DNA from: Sabellastarte sp. h YS-2021
Taxonomy: Eukaryota; Annelida; Polychaeta; Sabellida; Sabellidae
DNA length: 64,000 nt
NCBI GenBank assembly: GCA_964017235.1
Contig: OZ024929.1
Span: forward strand, 21,697,464 to 21,761,463
Direction: 5' to 3'
The notes below the pieces were generated by a model, which ran no database searches, was not told where the DNA came from, and was given only the letters and a program-made list of their open reading frames with translations. Shown here piece after piece: positions 38,301 to 46,186 of this stretch (its first letter is position 1; the number at the start of each line of letters is the position of its first letter). The translations under genes and the position numbers were made by a program.

Positions 38301-41300
38301 ATTAAAACAGATTTGTATCATATATATATAGTTTACAAGTATGGCAGTATATCAATCCCTGTCACGACAGTAATAATTTTACAAAACAAGTGATATGTAA
38401 ATGAAATATGGTTAAGCCCAAACACAGTGAAGGCAATAACAACAATTATTGCCCCCACCTGAGGATTTCTACATACAAAGATGCAACAGCAACTTCTAGT
38501 TACATATTATCCCAATAGTTTACAACCTAAAGCCAAAGAAGGAATAATGGAATTATGGCCCTAACCCCCCAATTTGTATTAACTGACTACCCCCCTGATA
38601 ACATAAGGAACGTGACAGGAAGCACTATCAAACTGCAAAGGCACTGCTTAAGCACTAGTATGTAAATGATATGAAACCGTATTGCCTTGCAAGTAAGTGC
38701 TACAATAAGAGAAAGTATACAGATAGGTGTATGATAACCCAAGAAATCTGTATAAATGTCTGCCAAATCCCAAGCTACAACTACAGTTCCCACAACCATT
38801 ATACACTGAGGTTGGGCCAAGTGCCAGGGCAGTCCATGAACTCCACATCGCTGGGCGCAAGGCGCCAGGACAGTAATAACAAAGTACTCTGGCTACCAAA
38901 CAATGGGGAAGCCAAGAAGCCACTGTTCATAAACTCAGTTGGGCACCAACAGGCGCCAGGACAGTCCACTCATCGGAGGGTGCGAAGTGGCACCATGTCA
39001 GTCTCTCACATCACTGCATTCCTGGACAGGTGTTGGGTGCACAACTGCACCAGGACAGTACATCATCAATAGATAAGATAACATACGATAAGATAATGAC
39101 ATGGGAGAGCAAGCAGGCTGCAAGCACCCAAACAAGCTGCATAGATAAACATGAGCCAATCTCTACCGGTCCATAGTAGTGTAACAGTCACCATGACATA
39201 AACACACACAAGCAGGCGCTCCCCTGGTAAAGGCTTCCTGCTACCTGAGCCCCAAGGATAGAAGATCACAGCATTTGGTGGCAGCACCCCTTCTCAACCA
39301 TAAAGTAGTAACAAAGTAGAGTATGAAGATTGAAGAGCACATCCTGATAAATAACTGCAGGCATCACACGGATATCCCCTTCATATAGGATTGAAGAGGG
39401 AAGCCAACCAGGTAAACTGGCGAGCTCCTGTAGGAGGCATCTGGCAACGGGAAAGGAGGCCATTGGCAGAAACCCTCATCACAAGCCAACCAGGCAAGCT
39501 GGCGAGCTGGGTACACAGCTTCTAGCAACATATCTGGCATGAAGGTGTCAGGACAGGAGGCTTGAACCCACTGGTAGAACAGCCGACCACCAGGTAGCAA
39601 CGTAGACCAGCAGTGATGGTAGCGACCAGACGTCGGGAGAGGGAGCCCTCACATCCATGCAAATCTGAAACTGAAAAATCTGACAGCCAGCATGATATTG
39701 ACACTTATAAGGGGGGAACCCTAGGGTGGCGAAAAATTTTTCATGTGTTCACAGATCACCTTCTACATTCAAAGTGACCAATTGACCAGCTATTGGGAAG
39801 GTCACGCCTCACTGACCAATCACAGAGTTGGTATCAAATGCACATGGGGACAAGAACTTCAAATTGATAATAGACATGTGCTAGTTATAATACTATATAA
39901 CAATACTAACAGCTTTAAAAAAACTAATGGTAAGGCATTCATGATCAAAATAATTAAGAAAAAGCAAATCTTTGACCATGTTGTGTATAAACCTAAAACA
40001 TCAGCTCAAAACCATTCCTTTTATGTTTAGTCATTTTTGCAATTAAATGTAAAGACTTTGTAAATGGGCGTGAGTTGGTGAATTGCCATTTTCCATATTT
40101 GATGGGCTGTGGCTAAATGCTTTGTTAGCTGATTTGGTTTTCAAGAGCTGAGGTGAGATTTTCAAAACAAACCTCTCCTGAGCACAAAAAAAGACACTGA
40201 CCCTTATTCACAAAACAAAGTCTAGCAACATTTTCATATACCCACTGCAGAAAGCAAGCCATATATATCAACTTTCAAGAAGTCTAATATTTAAGATAAC
40301 CTCATCTAGAATCAGATCTGAGACCTTTTGTGATTACCAATAAAGAAAAAAAAAACATATTTTTTTAAAAAACATACTCTGATTTGAAATTCAAGATTTC
40401 TGGGTTTAAAATTTGACAACTTCCTCTGATTAATTAAAATTATTTATGCAACTCTCACTCTTGTTTCTGTTCTGTTTAATGCTGTGAAACCATAAGTCAG
40501 CTGAATAATAGATTAAATAAAGGTTCAATCTCTAATCTTGACTTTTGCAGAATTTATTTTGTTTCAGGGAGTCATAGTGGGAAGTGCTGTTGGCTTAATA
40601 CTTACCATGTGGATCAGCGTGGGTTCTTACCTAATCCCATCAGTTCCCCCACTATATACATCTACAGCTAAATGTGCCTGGAATGGAACCAATAGTTCAA
40701 ATTATACAGTTTCAACTGACATCCCACAGCCAGTGTAATTAATGCCAAGAAAAAATGGATCTAATACTATACTGATACCTTCAGCACTGAGGTGACCAGA
40801 AGAGTGAGATATAGCGAGACTTCCTTCTTCTCATTGGCGACCATTTTGCCTGGAAGCATTATTTATTACTCTCGATATTTGTATAATATTTTAGTGGATG
40901 TACATATTGTTTGATGTTAAAACTAGTAGTTTTCTTATTGTATTTTATAGAAGGTATTGCTGTACCCTTCTCTGTGAAAGGCTAAGTGTTTTTACCCTTT
41001 TCGTGGGTTATTTTCCTCCTCAGCTCTGATATCATGTCCTCGCAAAGACAAAGAACTGATAGACCATGTTCCTTAAACTGTTGCCATTTTTACAATGACT
41101 TTGATCTGCACAACTACTGCCCTAGCTGTAGAGATGTAGGTTAGGGTGATGACGCAGATGGAGAGTTCTCGGGTTCTAGAGTAGAGTTAGAAGAGTCCGG
41201 TACCCCCAAATAGCAAAAAACGTGTTTGGAGGCTTTATCTCCCCATTCTCAGCAAAAGCCAGTTCTACCTACACCAGCCACTGCCTTTTAAAAGAAAATT

Positions 41301-44300
41301 GAAAAGTATATGCTCACAAATGCAGCTTCAATTGAAGCCAGAAATGGGAATTTTTCAGACATCCATTTTTATTAAATTATCTGAGCAGCAAAAATCCCTC
41401 CAACAACAAATCAACCATCCGAGTGCTACCATTGTCAAACCTCAATCGCTTTTAGTGGATGACACCACTGAATCCGACCCTAAACCGAGAACCAGTCATA
41501 TATGGGCTTAAGATCCGAGAACTCTCTGGGGGAGAAAGTGGAAGTAGAAATTGTAGGGCCCCACTTCCACCTAACTTTAGGCGAGGACAAGTCTTGGACC
41601 CCCCTCGAGAGGTGTCTCGGGTTAGACCACAAAAAGGGGCAAAGCCTAAAATAAAAAGCACACAGATAAAAAGAGACACAGGTATCTTAAATATGTTACT
41701 TCCTCTTCGGAATACTCAGAATTTCACCCTCAAGTGCTTAAGTCCTCCACAGGTGAACAACCTGTGAGAAGTAAGAGTGAGTCTCAGGAGGCTAATAACC
41801 CATGACTTTTCGGGACCTCAAAGAAAAGGACTTAACTGAGCCCATATCCTAACCTCAAAGAATAGGACTTTGAACCAAGACCCCATCTTTATTAGGGAGG
41901 TAGATGTATCAGACGTATCCTGTCAGTATAGGATATTGAAACAGGTATGCTTTAGGCAGGTACTCAGTGATCCCAGGGCCAGCATGCCAGTCTCTTAAGC
42001 CTCAGTGTAGGTCTAAATAAAGTGGCTTGAATACAATAGCTCAGCCCTTAAGGTCCTTCAGCCATGCCCCCAGTTACTCCTACGTTAAAAGAGGCCCTGA
42101 ACGAATTTGAAAAAGATTTCAAAGCCACGAATCTCCAGAAGGGAAATTTATTAAACCAGGTTCCTCCACTGCAAAGTTGGGTAATTCATGTTTGGAGGGA
42201 AAATGCAAGAACTCAATACAGATTTTACTAGTATCTGTATCTCTCCCAAACCCTCTGGAACCCCTACAGTTAGGGCCCTAAGCAGGTAGTCAAGGAATTT
42301 GAGCAGCAACTAGGCACAATTTCTGTATCCTGAACTTTTTGGTTGCCTTCAATCGGGTTTTCTGTGAGTGTAACCTGATTATGGAAGGTTGCAGGAATAG
42401 CCAGAAGGCTACATACAAATAGTAACCAGTAGTTTTCCTCAGGCAGTTGGAACTCAAACAACAGAGGCAACAAAGGTCAATTATGACCTCATCGCAGGGG
42501 CAGAGGGCATGGAAACCCTTCTTTCTAATGACTACCTAACCTCAATCAATCGACCAGTAGGAAGATCTGGCTTATTAGGGCCCAGTCTCAGGAAGAGGCA
42601 CTACTGAACACTCAGATTGTGGTGGACATCACTCAGTCCTTAGGCTGGATAATCAACCAGGAGAAGTCCGAACTCATACCCAATAAAGTGTTTTCATTCA
42701 GAGGCTACGAATACCAACTAGATACAACCCTTTCAAAACCCACGACAGACAGATGGCTCAGACTTCAGGATTTGATTCAAAATATAAAGTCAAAGCCTGC
42801 TTTGACTGCAAGATATTTGATTACGCTAACTGGATTGCTTGCCTCAAGAGACAAAATGGTCCAGATGGTTGCCTTCACATGAGAACCCTTCAGTAGCCTC
42901 TCAAGGAGCACTGGAGATTTCCTCAGTTGCTGGACACCCTCTTTTTTGGCCAGAGACCATTTTATTTCACCTTAAATGGTACCAAAACCTTGTCAACATC
43001 CCAAATACCACAATTTCCTAATGCTTAGCAAACACCTTAAACATTGGTTTGTTGCTAAAAGCAAGACTCCGTAAAAGGGCTGTGGTCAGAGAAGGTCAAC
43101 AGAATGGTAATTTCATCCGCAGGTATTCCAACATACAATAGTCAATAGTGGTTTACTCCTCATGTAGACCTTTTTGCTACTCGTGTGAACCACAAGCACC
43201 CCCTGTACATGTTTCATGTCCCAGACCAACATGCATGGGACATAGATGCTCTGAAGATGAACTGGTCAGGTCTAGTAGCCTATGCCTACCCTCCCACGGC
43301 TCCCCTTCACAGGGTGATCAAAAAAATTAGGCAATGCAATTGCCACTTCATACTAATTGCCCCAGGCTAGCCAGGAATGCCCTGGTTTTGGGACCTATAT
43401 CTGAATCTACACGCCTGGTCTCTAGCAGTGGACGCCTTCAAGAACAAGGCTTCTTTGTGGAAGTGGCAGAGAGAATTGCTGCTCCTCAAAGGTCATAAAT
43501 AAGGACCGTCTACAAGTCAAAGTGGGCCCTTTTTGATAAATGGTGAAGAGAAAAGTCAGTGGATTTCTCCACTCTCTCTGTAACACAAGTCTCATACTTT
43601 TTCATGTATCTGTACCAAAACAGGCCCCAGTCAACCATTGATGGTTATAGGACAGCCATTGTTGACATTTTGGTCCAACTGGGCTTCATATTTCTCAAAG
43701 GTCTGACCTTAACAGGTTACTGTCCAGCTTTCAAAGGGATCCAGAAATTTACCAAAGTGAAACCTTTCCATTGTCCTTAATGAGCTCACAAAAGCACCCT
43801 TTAAGCCTATAAAAGACACAGACATTAAACATCCAACCACTAAAACTGCCTTGTTGCTAGCCTTGGCCTCTGGCAAGGGCTGCAGCAAAATCCACACCTG
43901 GGTTGCAAACAAAGTTTCTAATTTAGGCCAAATAGAGAAGGTCCCCTTTTTCCCTTCATCAGATTTCATAGCCAAAAACCAACATGCAAGAAAGGGTTCT
44001 CAAACTGTGTTTCTGGGTGATTATTCCTGCTTTGATTACCATTGCAGATAGATCTTGTGTCCGGTACAGGCCTTGAGGTACTAGCTGGATTGTACAAAAG
44101 ACCTGAGAGGGTCTTGATCTCTGCTCTTATCTCCTTCAAGAAATGACATACCTCAGATATCAGACCCGCTACTCTCTCTTCTTGGTTAAAACAAACTATT
44201 CTACTATGTTACAAACAAGCAGATCAGCAATCCTTGGACTTAGTCCAAATTAAAGCTCATGATATTAGGGTATGATATGATGATATTTTACGGCATCTAA

Positions 44301-46155
44301 GGCCTTTTACGACAGGGTTCCAATGGATCAAATCATGCAAGCTTCTCACTGGAAGATGCACAATACTTTCATAAATTTCTACCTAAACTACCAGACTTGG
44401 TATTTTACAACGACCACAATATATATTTGAGTCCACTAGCAGCGCAACAAATCTTAGACCCTTCCCCTCAGAATAGTCATCCTCAGAAGGAAAAAAGGGG
44501 GGGGGAGCACACCCGCTGCAGCCAAGTCTTCCATAGTCTAACACCCAGGGTCGTCAGATATATGTGTACCAGCTCAGGATATCTTGGTAAGATCTAATTT
44601 ATCTTATTTAATAGTGAACAATGTGTAACGTATTATTTGTGTCTTGAGATGATACTCATAATGTCATAAGTAATTTTAAAGTAGATGGACGGATAGTGAA
44701 GCCCTTGTTGCAACAAACAATCAAAAGTGAATATAGGCTGCACTTTTTCCTTCATAAATCCAGATATCCAGATGGTACTTGTACTGTCTTTATTTGAGAA
44801 TTTTGAAGATTTTTGGCCTCTTACAGTACCCAGTTTTTTAACTGGTGCACTGTAAGTGGGACTCAGACTGGTAATTTTGACATATATATTTAATTTAATT
44901 CAAATCACAAGAAAAATGGATATAAATGCTTCCAGTCTCTAGTCCCTCCAGCTAACGCTTGGATTCCGCATTTAGTTCCACATGGTAAGCTATTGTAGCA
45001 CAATAAAATTGGAAAATTTAATTAGTTAAATGTAGCTTTTATAAGCTACAAGCTTACCATATGGAACTAAAGAGAGTTTCACCCTGCTGACCCACTGTAT
45101 TTCAGCCAATGGGGTATGGGCAAAAGTTCCAACTCGGAGAAGGAAGTCTCGCGATATCTCCCAATCCAGATCACCTCAGTGTTGAAGGCATCAGACCAGT
45201 ATCACAGCGGCCATCCACGAAAGAAAGCATTTAGTTTGACATTTAAATAATTTAAAAAGTTACATTTAAATAATTAAAATTTGTTCAAATGGAAATGTTA
45301 TATATGTTATTAAATAATGCCAGAAATATAGAATTTAATTGTATATTAAATATCATTTAAATCCAAAGTTATTGCAGGTGTCACACCTCTCATCACAAAT
45401 AGAGATGATAATAGAATTTTTTTATTGAAAGTGACACACCAATTGTTCTGGCAAATGCCAGTAAGTTGTAGAAATTGTCCACGATGCAGTTTGTGATGTG
45501 ATGGACCTATAATTATGTTGCTTAGATCAGTTATCAAGAATCACAATTTCAAAAAGCCCTTGGGAAGTGAAGATAGTTCAAAGTTGGGGTTTTACATCCC
45601 ATTCAAAAGTTGGGTCATATTGGGACAGGTCCTCAGCATTGCCATTTGTAGGACTTGAACGCTCATAGAGGTGACAGCCTGTGATTAGATGTCAAACTTG
45701 CTAACCACTAGGCCACTGAGGGCCTTCTTGAAAGTGAAGAAACATGATTCTTGTCAGAACCAAAAGAATGTTTAATTGTAAGCTTGCACATTGATATCCC
45801 AAAGCAACTGTAACAGCTCTTAGAACATTGGCACACTACAGTAAAGGATAAACACATATGTTTAAGCTACATGTTAGGAATTTCTGCTGCTTTAACTTTA
45901 GGCATATTTTGGTTTACAATAAACCTGATGCCCTTTAAAATATCACCATCATGTATGAACATTTTTTTAAAATTTACTCACAATGAAAACATATATTTTC
46001 AAAGTTGTTGCATCTATGAATGTATCGCTGACACATTATCAGAAATGGATTCATGAAAAAATGTCATCAAATGTTAAATGACAAATAGCACCAAATAGCC
46101 AGATTTTGATTTGCATTGTGAGGTTTTTAAGGGTTTTAAACATATGGTGATTTTT

Positions 46156-46186
<31 letters not shown>

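Larger units (their letters stand above)
40755..45218 (+). mobile_element. DIRS-type retrotransposon, near full length, decayed, in SLC5 intron 13
   Basis: Bounded by inverted repeats. Order of remnants: Gag-like region (41040-41765) with a Cys cluster (CCHFYNDFDLHNYCPSCRDV at about 41080) and a basic segment; RT end (42560-42880) with IWLIRAQSQEEALLNTQIVV and SLGWIINQEKSELIP; RNase H region (43160-43370) with VDLFATRVNHKHPLYMFHVP, DQHAWDIDALKMNW and AYAYPPTAPL; tyrosine recombinase region (43500-44480) with FDKW, FMYLYQNRPQSTIDGYRTAI, KTALLLALASGKGCS and AAQQILDPSPQNSHPQ. That gene order and the inverted rather than direct termini define DIRS. Many stops and frameshifts; inactive. Confidence 0.88.

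Noticed and set aside
38587-39704. Several overlapping minus-strand frames rich in Cys and Leu
   Set aside because: They overlap in different frames across a GC-richer repetitive block and share no motif with any family.
40568-40738. SLC5 protein ending at TAA 40736
   Set aside because: Exons 14 and 15 encode the expected last helix and tail in matching phase, so a donor at 40735 is preferred; an alternative truncated isoform by retention is not excluded.
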